Shown here in pieces: positions 1-9,868 of a stretch of DNA of 64,000 nucleotides. This DNA is from an uncultured Corynebacterium sp. GTDB taxonomy: Bacteria > Actinomycetota > Actinomycetes > Mycobacteriales > Mycobacteriaceae. Location: positions 75,409-139,408 of the forward strand of contig CAMIPB010000002.1 in the NCBI GenBank assembly GCA_946223355.1, read 5' to 3'. Each line of letters opens with the position of its first letter. Positions within the stretch are counted from its first letter, which is position 1. The notes under the pieces are model-generated. The model made no database searches and was not told the origin of the DNA. It saw nothing but the letters and a program-made list of their open reading frames with translations. Made by a program: the position numbers and the translations under genes.

Positions 1-358
1 AGTACTGCGGCTCTAGACCCATGACGTAGACGTCTTTCATCAAAGAACGTCCCCCATGCGTTGCGCGGTAGCGCTCTTCTGCGTGACGGAAGAATGCACG
101 GAAAGTGACTGACTCCCAGCCGTTGGAGGCGCGGCCACCCTGGTCGGAGTACCAGGTTGGGTAGATGCCAAAGTTCTGACCAGAACCACGTGCAACTACC
201 GCGACGACTGCCGGACAGTGCCCTGGGCGTGCCTCTGCCTTGTGCGGGGTAGCCAGCAGCGTCAGTACGGTAAGCGCGGATACTAAGAATGCAGAAACCA
301 CGAGCGCAGAGCGGCGGACACGAAACGCCAGTAGCGGCTGAAGCGACTGAAGCAACAC
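1..358 (-). CDS. Exported cutinase-like serine hydrolase (partial, 3' end missing)
   Basis: An open frame on the minus strand runs from a GTG at 358 to the window edge, 119 codons, without a stop. A GGAAGG ribosome binding site lies 9 nt before the GTG. The N-terminus has basic residues (RVRRS), a hydrophobic stretch and a likely cleavage site near AEA, so the protein is probably exported. After it come CPAVVAVVARGSG and a Gly/Tyr-rich segment, which resemble the start of corynebacterial and mycobacterial cutinase-family alpha/beta hydrolases (CP..E.VFARGTGE). The catalytic Ser, Asp and His would lie beyond the window, so activity cannot be judged. The frame is clear; the family is inferred from the N-terminus only. 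Confidence 0.6.
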   Translation of the reverse strand, partial: MLLQSLQPLLAFRVRRSALVVSAFLVSALTVLTLLATPHKAEARPGHCPAVVAVVARGSGQNFGIYPTWYSDQGGRASNGWESVTFRAFFRHAEERYRATHGGRSLMKDVYVMGLEPQY

Positions 359-426
359 GGTAGAAAACCTTCCGGCAATAATTTTTTAGACCGCTAGTAA
401 TCTAACCTGTTTTCTCCGTTGCCGCA

Positions 427-456
427 GCACATTGGTACAATTTGAAACCAATGTGC
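427..456. other. Perfect 10-bp inverted repeat between proA and the cutinase-like gene
   Basis: GCACATTGGT and its exact reverse complement are separated by 10 nt. The repeat lies 35 nt after the proA stop and about 70 nt before the next minus-strand gene. No T-run follows on either strand, so it could be a weak terminator of proA or an operator for the downstream gene. Confidence 0.4.
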
Positions 457-490
457 TTCATGTGACTGTTGTTGCGGAAGGTTCGGTCCT

Positions 491-1822
491 TTAAGGACGA
501 GTATGACCGTTTCCTTGCAGCACCCACTTGGTTGAAGTCAGCTCAGGCAACGCCATTGGTCCGCGCGCATGCAACTTCTGGGTGGAAATTCCAATCTCTG
601 CACCCATGCCGTAGACCTCGCCATCAGTGAATGCGGTAGAAGCATTGAGCATGACAGCCGCTGCATCGACCTCGTTGGCAAACTTCTGCACTACACGTAC
701 GTCGTGCGCTGCAATAGCCTCCGTATGTCCGGTGGTGTAACGAGCAATGTGGCCGATAGCTCCATCCACGCCGTCAACTACCTTGGCGCAGATATCCATG
801 GACAAGAACTCTTCTTCCCAGTCTTCATCGGTCGCTTCCACAACCTCCTCGGCACCAAACGCAGTGAGCTCGTCTACCACGCCGTGGATGGTCACTCCTG
901 CTTCCTGCAACGCTTGCACTACCTTAAGCTTATCGACGTCCGGAAGCGCCGCATCTAGCAATACACACTCAGTAGCATTGCACACGGACGGACGGCGGGT
1001 CTTGCCGTTAATCACCATTTCGATAGCACTGTCCAAATCCGCGGAAGCATCAATATAGAAGTGACAGTTACCGGTACCAGTCTCAATGGCCGGAACGGTC
1101 GCGCCAGTAACCACAGCCTCGATGAGACGCGCGCCGCCGCGCGGAATCACGACGTCGACAAGCCCGCGAGCCGTGATCAAATCCTGGACAGAATCGTGGG
1201 ATTCGCACGGCAGCAATTGGACGCCTTCGCGAGGTAAATCGTGCTGTGCCAATACGTCCTGCAAGATGCTTACCAGCGCAGCGTTGGATTCCTTTGCGGA
1301 CTTGGAACCACGCAGCAGCGGCACATTGCCGGACTTGAGCGCTAGGCCAAAGGCATCAACTGTGACGTTGGGACGTGCCTCGTAGACCATGCCCATCACA
1401 CCGAGTGGGACACGGACCTTCTTCATCTCGATGCCATTGCCCATCACTCCGCCGTCGATTACTGCGCCCACCGGGTCTTGGAGACCAGCTACCTGGCGCA
1501 GTCCGCCTGCGATACCGGATACCCGATCAGCGTCCAAGCGCAAGCGGTCGATGAGTGAATCAGACATCCCCCGCTCCTTGCCCGCGGCAATATCTTTCTC
1601 ATTGGCGGATAAAATAGCATCGACATTCGTCTCAAGTGCGGCAGCCGCATCGTGCAGAATCTGGTTCTTCTGCGCAGTATCGAGCTGGGCGAAGATTGGC
1701 GCTACGCCCTTGGCGGCGCGAGCCTTGGCCAAAACTTCGTCACGCTCCACTGCTCGGCCTGCGGCCTCTTCCGCGACAGAATCATTAATGCTATTTACGG
1801 ACTTTTGTGTGTCTTGGTTCAT
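491..1822 (-). CDS. proA: Gamma-glutamyl phosphate reductase
   Basis: Catalyses the NADPH-dependent reduction of L-glutamyl 5-phosphate to glutamate 5-semialdehyde, the second step of proline synthesis, in the cytoplasm. The 443-aa product has the ProA aldehyde-dehydrogenase fold: an N-terminal helix region, the cofactor region near VPLGVMGMVYEARPNVT (residues ~135-155), and the catalytic Cys in RPSVCNATE (~280). It ends with the GAEIGISTQKLHARGP signature typical of ProA. It is slightly longer than the usual 415-430 aa, with the excess in an acidic N-terminus. The ATG at 1822 has a GGGAG site just upstream. It lies downstream of a dehydrogenase gene and proB on the same strand, the order described for C. 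glutamicum. Confidence 0.95.
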   Translation of the reverse strand: MNQDTQKSVNSINDSVAEEAAGRAVERDEVLAKARAAKGVAPIFAQLDTAQKNQILHDAAAALETNVDAILSANEKDIAAGKERGMSDSLIDRLRLDADRVSGIAGGLRQVAGLQDPVGAVIDGGVMGNGIEMKKVRVPLGVMGMVYEARPNVTVDAFGLALKSGNVPLLRGSKSAKESNAALVSILQDVLAQHDLPREGVQLLPCESHDSVQDLITARGLVDVVIPRGGARLIEAVVTGATVPAIETGTGNCHFYIDASADLDSAIEMVINGKTRRPSVCNATECVLLDAALPDVDKLKVVQALQEAGVTIHGVVDELTAFGAEEVVEATDEDWEEEFLSMDICAKVVDGVDGAIGHIARYTTGHTEAIAAHDVRVVQKFANEVDAAAVMLNASTAFTDGEVYGMGAEIGISTQKLHARGPMALPELTSTKWVLQGNGHTRP

Positions 1823-1852
1823 ATTCTCCCATGGTAGGTGAATATGTAGGTG

Positions 1853-2851
1853 CTAGTACCCCGTTCCCGGAACTACCTCCGTGGGCATCTGCTCTCCTGC
1901 AAGGTATGCCTGCGCATTAGCTACAAAGAGTTCACCAACGTGGAAACGAGCCACCCGGTGTGATGCCCCAATGTGTGGGGTGATGGTGCAGTTGTCCAGC
2001 CCCCACAGCGGATGCTCATCCGGCAGCGGTTCGGGATCCATAACCTCTAGCCCTGCGCCAGCAATCTTCTTGGTACGCAATGCCTCTACCAGCGCATCGG
2101 TATCAACGGTACGACCGCGTCCTACATTGATGAACAAGGCGGTTTCTTTCATCGTTTCAAAATGACCAGCACCAATCATGCCCTCCGTCTCCGGAGTGAG
2201 CGGCAAGATATTCACGACGATGTCATGGCTTGCCCACAGTTGGCGAGCTGTTTGTTGGGTAATATCCATGGCCTCGCTCACTGGAACGGTGACAGCCCCC
2301 TCAACTGCACGTCCCGAGCGATTAACTGCCGTTATCTCACAGTTGAAAGGAGCGAGCATGCGGATAAGCTCAGTTCCTATTCCGCCTGCGCCGAGGATGA
2401 GCACTTTCTTGTTTTGATATAGCCAAACCTGGCGCGCATCTTGTTCCCACCGCTCATCAAATTTCTTAGTGCGCGCAATCTCAACGTGCAGATGACCTGC
2501 AGACAAAATAAACCCGAGAGCCATTTCTGCTACCGGCTTGGCAAAAGCACCAGCAGTGTTTGCCCAACGAGCATGCCCACTGCGTGCAGATTGTTTAGCC
2601 TCAGCGGAGTCATTGTGCGGCATCACGCCGCCTTCAATTAAATGTTCTACGCCAGTAAAGCAATGCTGAATCCATGCGATATTGCCCGGGATCTCCTCTG
2701 GGAATGCATCAGCGGCTCCCCCAGTAAAAACAAAAGCTTCAGCTTCTTCGATGCTGTCAACGCGCTCGAGGGCAACATTCTGCTTTTGCGCGTGCGCTTC
2801 AATATCTTCTAGCGTCTCGTCCCACACGTATGGCCCCATAAAGTACTTCAT
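1853..2851 (-). CDS. D-2-hydroxyacid dehydrogenase family protein between proB and proA
   Basis: A 332-aa NAD(P)-dependent oxidoreductase of the D-isomer-specific 2-hydroxyacid dehydrogenase family. The Rossmann glycine motif GAGGIGTELIRML (residues ~155) is followed by the family catalytic residues: Arg in NVGRGRTVDTDAL (~245), Glu in GLEVMDPEPLP (~268) and His in ITPHIGASH (~292). The substrate cannot be read from sequence. The equivalent C. glutamicum gene between proB and proA was reported as 'unkdh'. A TAGACT hexamer (2859-2864) ends 7 nt before the ATG and no Shine-Dalgarno is visible, so the gene is probably leaderless with its own promoter. It may be co-transcribed with proA, 30 nt downstream. 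Confidence 0.85.
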   Translation of the reverse strand: MKYFMGPYVWDETLEDIEAHAQKQNVALERVDSIEEAEAFVFTGGAADAFPEEIPGNIAWIQHCFTGVEHLIEGGVMPHNDSAEAKQSARSGHARWANTAGAFAKPVAEMALGFILSAGHLHVEIARTKKFDERWEQDARQVWLYQNKKVLILGAGGIGTELIRMLAPFNCEITAVNRSGRAVEGAVTVPVSEAMDITQQTARQLWASHDIVVNILPLTPETEGMIGAGHFETMKETALFINVGRGRTVDTDALVEALRTKKIAGAGLEVMDPEPLPDEHPLWGLDNCTITPHIGASHRVARFHVGELFVANAQAYLAGEQMPTEVVPGTGY

Positions 2852-2873
2852 GGGGCCAAGTCTAGTGACAGGG

Positions 2874-4118
2874 TTACAGGCGTGAGGCGTAATTTGTCAG
2901 ATAATCAGCATGAACGACTGGTTGACGAAACTCTTCATCCAGTTCATCAGTGGTATGACCGATTAGCTTCCGTAGTGTGGAGGAATCATATTTCACCTCG
3001 CCGCGGCCCACGATTTTGGACTCAGGACCAACAATATCCACGATCTCTCCGGCACGGAATTCACCGTCCACATCCACAATTCCCACCGGCAACAATGACT
3101 TGCCTTTCTTGGTCACAGCTTCAACCGCGCCGTCATCAAGGTGCAAAGTTCCGCCGGTATCAGCAGAGTACAGCGCCCAAAACTTCCAGGCGGACAAGCG
3201 CCGCTCCTCACGGGTGTGGAACACGGTACCTACGCGCGCGTCCTCGAGTGCTGGGCCAATATTGTCAGCTGAAGTAAGAAGAACTGGCACTCCCGCGCGA
3301 GCTGCCAAACGCGCAGCTGAGACCTTCGAGGCCATGCCACCGGTACCTACACGACCACCATCACCCGCGGCCACCCCCTTCAAGTCTTTGCCTGTGACCA
3401 CTTCATCGACAAAGTTCGCGCCTGGTTCCGCCGGGTTGCGGTCATAAAGTCCATCGACGTCACTAAGAAGTACGAGTGCATCCGCACCAGTCAGGTTTGC
3501 GACGATTGCGGAAAGACGGTCATTATCACCAAAACGCATTTCTGAGGTGGCCACGGTGTCGTTCTCGTTCACGATGGGCACTACGCGCAGCTGGCGCAAC
3601 CGGTCAATCGTGCGCTGAATATTGCGGGTGCGATCTCGACGTCCCGCATCCGACGCCGTCAACAACACCTGACCAACTGTGCGGCCATAGCGAGCAAACG
3701 AGCGTGACCACTCATACGCCAGATGCACCTGGCCCACTGAGGCTGCCGCCTGCTTGGTAGCCAAATCCTTCGGGCGGGCAACGAGACCCAACGGCTTCAT
3801 TCCAGCCGCCACCGCACCGGAGGACACCAGGATGACATCTGAAACCTCCATGCGTGCCTGTACTGCATCAACGATTCGATCTATCTTTTCTCCATCCACG
3901 GTGAAATCATCACCTGTCAGGGACGAGGAACCAATCTTGACCACAATCTTCTTGGCCTGCGAGATATGGTTACGTAATGGGGATGAATGGCCCATTGCCG
4001 CTGAATCTTCTGCCTCCGGGGCAGGTTCTGGAAACGGAATTTCCGGAGCCTCATCATCATAAGGGCTCAACGGTAGGGGGTGGTCAGATTCGGACTGTAG
4101 TTGTGTGTCTGAAGACAT
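2874..4118 (-). CDS. proB: Glutamate 5-kinase with N-terminal extension
   Basis: Phosphorylates L-glutamate to glutamyl 5-phosphate, the first and usually proline-inhibited step of proline synthesis. The amino-acid-kinase domain begins at [13 protein letters not shown] and contains NENDTVAT and [11 protein letters not shown]-terminal PUA domain ([21 protein letters not shown]) completes the usual architecture. About 50 acidic, Pro-rich residues precede the kinase domain, which most ProB lack. I chose the ATG at 4118 because a TATTCT -10-like hexamer (4127-4132) sits 8 nt before it, suggesting a leaderless transcript. A TTG at 4127 falls inside that hexamer. An internal ATG at 3995 would remove the extension but lacks a well-spaced ribosome site. 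Confidence 0.9.
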   Translation of the reverse strand: MSSDTQLQSESDHPLPLSPYDDEAPEIPFPEPAPEAEDSAAMGHSSPLRNHISQAKKIVVKIGSSSLTGDDFTVDGEKIDRIVDAVQARMEVSDVILVSSGAVAAGMKPLGLVARPKDLATKQAAASVGQVHLAYEWSRSFARYGRTVGQVLLTASDAGRRDRTRNIQRTIDRLRQLRVVPIVNENDTVATSEMRFGDNDRLSAIVANLTGADALVLLSDVDGLYDRNPAEPGANFVDEVVTGKDLKGVAAGDGGRVGTGGMASKVSAARLAARAGVPVLLTSADNIGPALEDARVGTVFHTREERRLSAWKFWALYSADTGGTLHLDDGAVEAVTKKGKSLLPVGIVDVDGEFRAGEIVDIVGPESKIVGRGEVKYDSSTLRKLIGHTTDELDEEFRQPVVHADYLTNYASRL

Positions 4119-4178
4119 GAATCCCAAGAATACAAATCCTGGGGACCAATTTCAGTAAATCTGTATGTTACCTGTTGG

Positions 4179-4200
4179 CTACCCCCACAAGTGGAGGTAG
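4179..4200 (-). terminator. Weak hairpin after obg
   Basis: CTACC and GGTAG bracket CCAC and GTGG, giving a short stem with one mismatch and a tiny loop, immediately after the obg stop on the minus strand. No T-run follows, so termination here is doubtful and readthrough into the proB promoter region is possible. Confidence 0.25.
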
Positions 4201-4210
4201 GCAAGCACGC

Positions 4211-5728
4211 CTAGCCCTGCCAGCGCTCAGTATCAGCAGACTCGCCTGTGCCGTAGTCATACTCATCGATGAGACCACGACGAGCCTGGGAAGCACGCTT
4301 ACGCTCTGCAGCGGATACGCGGTCCGTGCCCAAAAGACGGGCGTCGTTGCCACGGCCTGCCAACGTTGGATCACCAGCGGTCATTGGCTCCCACTCGAAG
4401 GTGATGTCTCCAATGGTTACCGGGCAGCCTTCCTGCGCCCCTTGTTTACGCAAGGCGTCTTCCACGCCGGCCTTAGCCAAACGGTCTGCGAGGTACCCCA
4501 CTGCTTCATCGTTTTCAAAGTCGGTCTGCGCTATCCAGCGCTCTATCCTTTCGCCCACGACCACGTAACCGCCAGGCACCTCTGGATCTGGTTTTACCTC
4601 AAAGTCCGCGTGCTTCTTAGGCGCGGACTTCGTACCTACTGACCGCGGACGAATGATGGTGTGATTCTTGTCCGCCTTGGCACGAGGACGCGCCTTGCGG
4701 CCCTCCTCGATAATCTCCAGCAGTTTATACATCAAAGGATCCAGTCCCTTACGGGCAACCGCGGAGATGATAAACACAGGCCAGCCGTACTTTTCTTCCA
4801 AGTCGGCCTTGACAAACTCCGCAAGTTCTTCAGCTTCCGGGACGTCAGATTTGTTAAGCACAATGACGCGTGGACGTTCCCGTAGATCTCCCAGGCCCGT
4901 ATCTTCATCCAGCGCGGACTGGTAATTAGCCAGCTCCGCTTCTAACGCATCAATATCGGACATCGGATCACGCCCTGGTTCCATGCTGGCGGTATCTACC
5001 ACGTGAACCAAAACGGAAGTTCGCTCAATGTGGCGAAGGAAGTCCAGTCCAAGCCCCTTGCCCTCAGCTGCGCCTGGGATGAGCCCCGGCACGTCTGCGA
5101 TGGTGAAAGACTTATCCCCCATGTTCACCACGCCTAAATTGGGTTGGAGGGTGGTAAACGGGTAGTCACCAATCTTTGGCTTAGCCGCGGACAAAACAGA
5201 GATGAGCGAAGACTTTCCGGCAGATGGGAAACCCACCAGGCCAACATCCGCCATTGATTTAAGCTCTAAAACCAACTCTTTTTGCTCGCCTGGCTCGCCT
5301 TGCAGCGCAAAGCCTGGTGCCTTGCGCTGCGCCGAAGCTAACGCAGCGTTACCTAATCCACCGAAACCACCCTGTGCGGCAATAAAGCGCGTTCCCGGAA
5401 TGGTGAGGTCAGCGAGAGTCTCACCCTTAGCGGTGTGCACCACTGTTCCTACAGGAACTTCCAGGATCAAATCCTTACCGCGGGCACCGTTGCGGTGATC
5501 ACCTGCACCGTTTCCACCGCGCTCAGATTTAATGTGCGGGCGGAAGTGGAAATCCATCAAGGTATGCACTTGCGTGGACACCTCAAGAATGATGTCACCG
5601 CCGTGACCACCGTTACCACCGTCTGGGCCGCCAAGTGGCTTGAACTTTTCGCGGTGCACGGAAACACAGCCGTGTCCGCCGTCGCCGGCCTGCAGGTGCA
5701 ACACCACGCGGTCAACAAAACGTGCCAT
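4211..5728 (-). CDS. obgE: Obg-family ribosome-associated GTPase
   Basis: Essential GTPase involved in 50S subunit assembly and stress signalling, associated with ribosomes. The 505-aa product has the three Obg parts in order. First is the glycine-rich Obg fold (residues 1-160, with GGDGGHG and [13 protein letters not shown]). Second is the G domain with G1 GFPSAGKSS, switch I around GDYPFTT, G3 DVPGLI and G4 NKSD. Third is a C-terminal OCT domain (~350-430) followed by a basic tail. Length matches actinobacterial Obg. It lies downstream of rplU-rpmA, the common bacterial order, but a good terminator separates rpmA from obg. Obg is therefore probably read from its own promoter or by readthrough. 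AAAGGAAAC precedes the ATG. Confidence 0.95.
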   Translation of the reverse strand: MARFVDRVVLHLQAGDGGHGCVSVHREKFKPLGGPDGGNGGHGGDIILEVSTQVHTLMDFHFRPHIKSERGGNGAGDHRNGARGKDLILEVPVGTVVHTAKGETLADLTIPGTRFIAAQGGFGGLGNAALASAQRKAPGFALQGEPGEQKELVLELKSMADVGLVGFPSAGKSSLISVLSAAKPKIGDYPFTTLQPNLGVVNMGDKSFTIADVPGLIPGAAEGKGLGLDFLRHIERTSVLVHVVDTASMEPGRDPMSDIDALEAELANYQSALDEDTGLGDLRERPRVIVLNKSDVPEAEELAEFVKADLEEKYGWPVFIISAVARKGLDPLMYKLLEIIEEGRKARPRAKADKNHTIIRPRSVGTKSAPKKHADFEVKPDPEVPGGYVVVGERIERWIAQTDFENDEAVGYLADRLAKAGVEDALRKQGAQEGCPVTIGDITFEWEPMTAGDPTLAGRGNDARLLGTDRVSAAERKRASQARRGLIDEYDYGTGESADTERWQG

Positions 5729-5809
5729 GAAACTGGTTTCCTTTGCTACTGATAACGCTTAAACGAACGAAAGAGTCTTGTGTCGTTCCATTTTAGGTGC
5801 GAACACAAA

Positions 5810-5841
5810 ACCCTGCCTGCAACACAAGTAGCAGACAGGGT
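5810..5841 (-). terminator. Rho-independent terminator of rplU-rpmA
   Basis: An 11-bp stem with one mismatch (ACCCTGCCTGC paired with GCAGACAGGGT) around a 10-nt loop. On the minus strand it is followed by TTTTG. It lies 27 nt after the rpmA stop, so it ends the ribosomal protein transcript. Confidence 0.8.
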
Positions 5842-5868
5842 GTGAAGTGTTTTAAGGCGAATGTAGCC

Positions 5869-6159
5869 TTAGGCGGAAGCTTCTGCAGCTGGCTCAGCCG
5901 CTGCTTCTGCGATTGGCTCGATGTTCACCATGCGACGACCGCGCTTGATGGAGAACTTAACAGAGCCGGTCTCGAGAGCGAACAAGGTGTCGTCTCCGCC
6001 GCGACCAACGTTCTCACCTGGGTGGAACTTGGTGCCGCGCTGGCGTACGAGGATCTCACCGGCGTTAACCTTCTGACCACCGAAGCGCTTCACACCGAGG
6101 CGCTTGGACTCAGAGTCACGACCGTTGCTGGAGCTGGATGCACCCTTCTTGTGTGCCAT
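5869..6159 (-). CDS. rpmA: 50S ribosomal protein L27
   Basis: L27 of the large ribosomal subunit, close to the peptidyl transferase centre. The mature-type N-terminus [16 protein letters not shown] and the following LGVKRFGGQ are diagnostic. No Firmicutes-type cleavable leader is present. The 96-aa product is a little longer than usual because of an Ala/Glu-rich C-terminal tail (about 12 residues) seen in some corynebacteria. The start ATG has a strong AAGGAGG site. It lies 41 nt downstream of rplU and shares its transcript. Confidence 0.97.
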   Translation of the reverse strand: MAHKKGASSSSNGRDSESKRLGVKRFGGQKVNAGEILVRQRGTKFHPGENVGRGGDDTLFALETGSVKFSIKRGRRMVNIEPIAEAAAEPAAEASA

Positions 6160-6200
6160 GGTTTTCCCTCCTTTAAGGGGTGTAAGGCGAAGCTATAAGC

Positions 6201-6506
6201 TTACTTAATGCCGTTGATCTTGATGGTGGTGACTGGCTGACGGTGGCCCATGCGCTTCTTGTAGCCGGTCTTGTTCTTGTACTTCAAGATGTCGATCTTC
6301 GGACCCTTGCCGTGTTCGACGATCTCTGCATCTACCTTGACGTTAGCCAGGTCAGAAGCCTTGGACTTGATGTTGGAACCATCGACGAGCAGAACCGGGG
6401 TGAGAGCCACGGCGGTGCCTGGCTCACCCTCGATCTTCTCGACCTTTACGAGGTCGCCTTCGGCAACCTTGTACTGCTTGCCGCCGGTCTTGACGATCGC
6501 GTACAT
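6201..6506 (-). CDS. rplU: 50S ribosomal protein L21
   Basis: L21 of the large ribosomal subunit, binding 23S rRNA. The 101-aa product starts [18 protein letters not shown] and ends with the family signature [21 protein letters not shown] is placed as a ribosome binding site. It is the first gene of the rplU-rpmA operon. It lies downstream of rne on the same strand but is separated from it by about 220 nt containing a hairpin and a promoter region. Confidence 0.97.
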   Translation of the reverse strand: MYAIVKTGGKQYKVAEGDLVKVEKIEGEPGTAVALTPVLLVDGSNIKSKASDLANVKVDAEIVEHGKGPKIDILKYKNKTGYKKRMGHRQPVTTIKINGIK

Positions 6507-6535
6507 AGAGGGTTACCCCTTATCTATACTCGGCT

Positions 6536-6562
6536 CAGGACCCGCGGGTAATGCAGATCCTG
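6536..6562 (-). promoter_or_regulatory. Hairpin in the rplU leader
   Basis: CAGGA pairs with TCCTG around a GC-rich loop in the 5' untranslated region of rplU. TAAAGT/TATTAA -10-like sequences lie a little further upstream. Ribosomal protein leaders often carry autoregulatory structures, but nothing here identifies one specifically. Confidence 0.25.
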
Positions 6563-6671
6563 AAATGGACTAATACTTTAATAACTATTGCGTCTAGGAT
6601 TCGCGCTGCAACCTGCCGGCTTCCGAAAACTTTGGATACCTAACGCGCGGCGCGGTTTTCTCCTAAACAGC

Positions 6672-6701
6672 GACTGTCAAAGACTACCCCGTCAGACAGT
6701 C
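6672..6701 (-). terminator. Possible weak terminator of rne
   Basis: A 7-bp perfect stem (GACTGTC / GACAGTC) with a 16-nt loop starts 27 nt after the rne stop. Only a short T-containing stretch follows on the minus strand, so the efficiency is uncertain. Confidence 0.4.
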
Positions 6702-6727
6702 AAAAGGCAAAACGCGTGCGTGTCACG

Positions 6728-9700
6728 TTAGTTTCTGCGCCTCCTAGTGCTACGGCGACGTCCACGACCTCGGGCCTTGCCCGATTGCCCAGACTCACTC
6801 GCGTGTCCAGACTGAACTCTGTCAGCCTGCCCGCGGTCACCATCATTGCTTTCCGACGCCCGCTTAACATTGTCCGTTGCTTTGGCAAAGGACGCATGCT
6901 GCGAAGCTGCTCCACCAGAGACCTTGCGGCGCACGGCACGACGGCGACCACCAGCACCACGAACTACCTTCTTAATGACATCGCCGTCTTGCTCTTCGAC
7001 CACCTGAGACTTGTCCTTTGATTGCTCCTGTGGCTTTACTTGCGCAGGAGCCAGCTTGCCGGACAAGCTACGTCGTACGCGCCTGCGACCACGAGAGCTC
7101 TTGCGTTTTGTTGTCTCAGCAGCAATTTCGACCACAGCGGATTCTTGTCGTTTCTGCTCTGGCTCTTCCTCCTGCGTTGCAGGCACATCCTGAGTAAACT
7201 CCTCACGGCGGGGGCGGTGGTCAGAACGCGAATTGCCGCGCGTGCGACGCTTACGACGAGGTGAAGCTTCAAATTCCTTTACTGCTTCCTCGTAGGTCTT
7301 CTCATCTTTCTTGCCGCCTTGGAGCACTGCCTCTTGCTCCTTGGAAAGAGGTGATGGCCACTCTCCTACTTCATCAGTAGCTTCTGCGTGGTCCACCGCT
7401 GCAAACGCAATGTCTTCAATAGAGCCAGGCTTCGGCGAAGTAGTGTCAGGAACTACTACAACGCTAGCGGCCAGGTCTTCAATATTGCGTTTCTTCTCAG
7501 CTTTCCTACTGCGCTTTCGCTCAGGCTTCTTGCGCTCATTGGACTCTTTTTGGGTGAATTCACCAGCATCTTCGACGGGATCATCATGCAAGATGAGTCC
7601 GCGCCCTTCACAGCAGTCACACTGCGTACTGAAGGTCTCCAGCAGACCGGTTCCCAGGCGCTTACGTGTCATCTGTACAAGTCCGAGTGACGTCACCTCA
7701 GAAACCTGGTGACGAGTGCGGTCTCGCCCCAACGCTTCCTTGAGTCGGCGCAGAACCAAATCCCGATTTTCCGGCAGGATCATGTCGATAAAGTCCACGA
7801 CGATCATTCCGCCCAGATCACGCAGGCGCATCTGACGCACGATCTCTTCTGCGGCTTCCAGGTTGTTGCGGGTGACCGTCTCCTCCAAGTTGCCACCAGA
7901 ACCGGTGAATTTGCCGGTATTGACGTCCACCACAGTCATCGCTTCAGTGCGGTCAATAACCAACGTTCCACCGGATGGTAACCACACCTTGCGCGATAGC
8001 GCCTTTTGAATTTGTTCATCAATTCGGTAGCGTTCGAACGCGTCTTGGCCGCCGTGTCCTGCGCGGTCAAACTTCATAATTCGGTCAAACAGGTCAGGCG
8101 CAACGGACTTCACGTAGCTAGAAATCGTGTTATACGGCTTCTCGCCATCAATAACCAGCTGATCAAAGTCTTCGTTGAAGAGATCACGTATCACCTTGAC
8201 CAAAAGTGGTGGCTCTTCGTACAGCGTGACAGGCTTGGCGCCCTTGGAGGCTTTTTCTTTCTCCGAGCGCTTCTGGATGTCTTTCCACGCATCGTGCAGT
8301 CGACGAACGTCGAGCGCGATAGCGTCCTCAGACACATTCTCCGCAGCAGTGCGGATAATTGCACCACCATCCCCTGGCACCACCTTGGTGAGGATGGACT
8401 TCAATCGCTTACGTTCCGGAGCTGGCAACTTCCGTGAAATGCCCGCACTACGGCCACCAGGCACATAGACCAGGTAACGGCCTGCCAAGGAAATCTGCGT
8501 GGTCAGTCGGGCACCCTTGTGCCCGACTGGGTCCTTAGAAACCTGGACCAGGACTTGGTCTCCGGAATGAAGTGCGTTTTCAATGCGGCGACCGCGACCA
8601 CCGAGACCAGCGGACTTCCAGTCCACTTCACCGGCATACAACACACCGTTGCGGCCTGTACCGATGTCGATGAACGCAGCTTCCATTGAAGGAAGGACGT
8701 TTTGGACTCGACCCAAGTAGATGTTGCCGATGATGGACGCTTGCGCATCTGAGGTGACAAAGTGCTCCACCAGCAAGTCATCTTCTAATACGCCTACCTG
8801 GGTGATTCGGCCAAGGTCATCATGGCGGGCTCTCTCACGCACAATCATGGTGCGCTGAACAGATTCTCTACGCGCCAAGAACTCTTCTTGGCTGACAATT
8901 GGGCGTCGCTTGCGACCTTCTTCGCGGATTTCTGCGCGACGACGACGCTGTGCTTCTAGACGTGCAGAACCGCGAAGCGCCTTAGGCTCTTCAACCTGCG
9001 TGAAGTCATTGTCACTGTCATCGTCACTGTCGCTGTCACTGTCATTGCGCAAATCGTCCTGAGAGCCTTTATTGTTCCCCTTGCCACGAGAGGTTCCACG
9101 ACGCCCACGCCTGCGTTTAGACCCGGACTTAGAGTCATTTCCCTCTTGGCCATCGTCGTTGGCGTCGCTGATGTCTTCTACGTCAAAGCCATCTTCATCA
9201 TCTGCGTGCTCTCCTACTCCTGGAGCGATGAAAATTGGGGCATATTCCGCCGTCAAGGTTGGAGTATCTGGCTTCGGGGTGATCTCAGGGAGGTAGGAGT
9301 CTTCAAAGTCCTCGTCCCCTTCAGCCGATTCACTATCAATTAATTCTTCATCGATAGATTCTTCAAGCTGCTTGTCTACTTTTTCGACGATTTGGTGGAT
9401 TTCGTTGTCCACGTTCTTTTGCACGCGGTAACGCAAACGCTCATCGTCGTTTGGCTTTGGTTCTTCCTGCACCTTGTCTTCTTGTACAGGAACTTCCTCG
9501 CCTGACTTCTCGGCAGGTTTCTTTGCAGTTCTTTTTGCGGTTCTTTTTGCAGTCTTCTTCGTGGACTTCTTGGCTGCCTTTTTCTTTGCCGGCTTTTCTT
9601 GCTCGCCGTACTCCGCTACAAAGCGGTCGAGAAAGTCTGCGACCTCGGCTGGCGATAATGTGGACTGAGCGATCTTTGGCTGACCAATGCGTTCAAATTC

Positions 9701-9868
9701 AGCAACTACATCGCGTGATGCCAGGCCCAGCATTTTAGCCAACGTATGCACGCGGGTCTTGCCAGCAAGTGCTTCGCGGTCAACCTTCCCTGCGAGAATC
9801 GTGGCTGCGCGCAACGATTCTTCTCGGGCAGAATCTTTTGAGGTTTCGTTCTTGGCTTTTGTGGCCAT
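6728..9868 (-). CDS. rne: Ribonuclease E/G
   Basis: Endoribonuclease that initiates mRNA decay and processes rRNA and tRNA precursors. The 1046-aa product has a ~60-residue helical N-terminal domain resembling the IF2_N fold (LAKMLGLASRDVVAEFERIG). A long Lys- and Asp/Glu-rich disordered region follows to ~330, then the catalytic core: S1 domain (IIGNIYLGRVQNVLPSMEAA) and the DNase I-like subdomain with metal-binding Asp in VVDVNTG and VVDFIDM. The Zn-link cysteines are in CDCCEGRG (~770). The C-terminal ~250 residues are Arg/Lys-rich and probably bind RNA. I chose the ATG at 9868, with AGGAG 8 nt upstream, over a start at 9919 that lacks a ribosome site. Confidence 0.93.
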   Translation of the reverse strand: MATKAKNETSKDSAREESLRAATILAGKVDREALAGKTRVHTLAKMLGLASRDVVAEFERIGQPKIAQSTLSPAEVADFLDRFVAEYGEQEKPAKKKAAKKSTKKTAKRTAKRTAKKPAEKSGEEVPVQEDKVQEEPKPNDDERLRYRVQKNVDNEIHQIVEKVDKQLEESIDEELIDSESAEGDEDFEDSYLPEITPKPDTPTLTAEYAPIFIAPGVGEHADDEDGFDVEDISDANDDGQEGNDSKSGSKRRRGRRGTSRGKGNNKGSQDDLRNDSDSDSDDDSDNDFTQVEEPKALRGSARLEAQRRRRAEIREEGRKRRPIVSQEEFLARRESVQRTMIVRERARHDDLGRITQVGVLEDDLLVEHFVTSDAQASIIGNIYLGRVQNVLPSMEAAFIDIGTGRNGVLYAGEVDWKSAGLGGRGRRIENALHSGDQVLVQVSKDPVGHKGARLTTQISLAGRYLVYVPGGRSAGISRKLPAPERKRLKSILTKVVPGDGGAIIRTAAENVSEDAIALDVRRLHDAWKDIQKRSEKEKASKGAKPVTLYEEPPLLVKVIRDLFNEDFDQLVIDGEKPYNTISSYVKSVAPDLFDRIMKFDRAGHGGQDAFERYRIDEQIQKALSRKVWLPSGGTLVIDRTEAMTVVDVNTGKFTGSGGNLEETVTRNNLEAAEEIVRQMRLRDLGGMIVVDFIDMILPENRDLVLRRLKEALGRDRTRHQVSEVTSLGLVQMTRKRLGTGLLETFSTQCDCCEGRGLILHDDPVEDAGEFTQKESNERKKPERKRSRKAEKKRNIEDLAASVVVVPDTTSPKPGSIEDIAFAAVDHAEATDEVGEWPSPLSKEQEAVLQGGKKDEKTYEEAVKEFEASPRRKRRTRGNSRSDHRPRREEFTQDVPATQEEEPEQKRQESAVVEIAAETTKRKSSRGRRRVRRSLSGKLAPAQVKPQEQSKDKSQVVEEQDGDVIKKVVRGAGGRRRAVRRKVSGGAASQHASFAKATDNVKRASESNDGDRGQADRVQSGHASESGQSGKARGRGRRRSTRRRRN

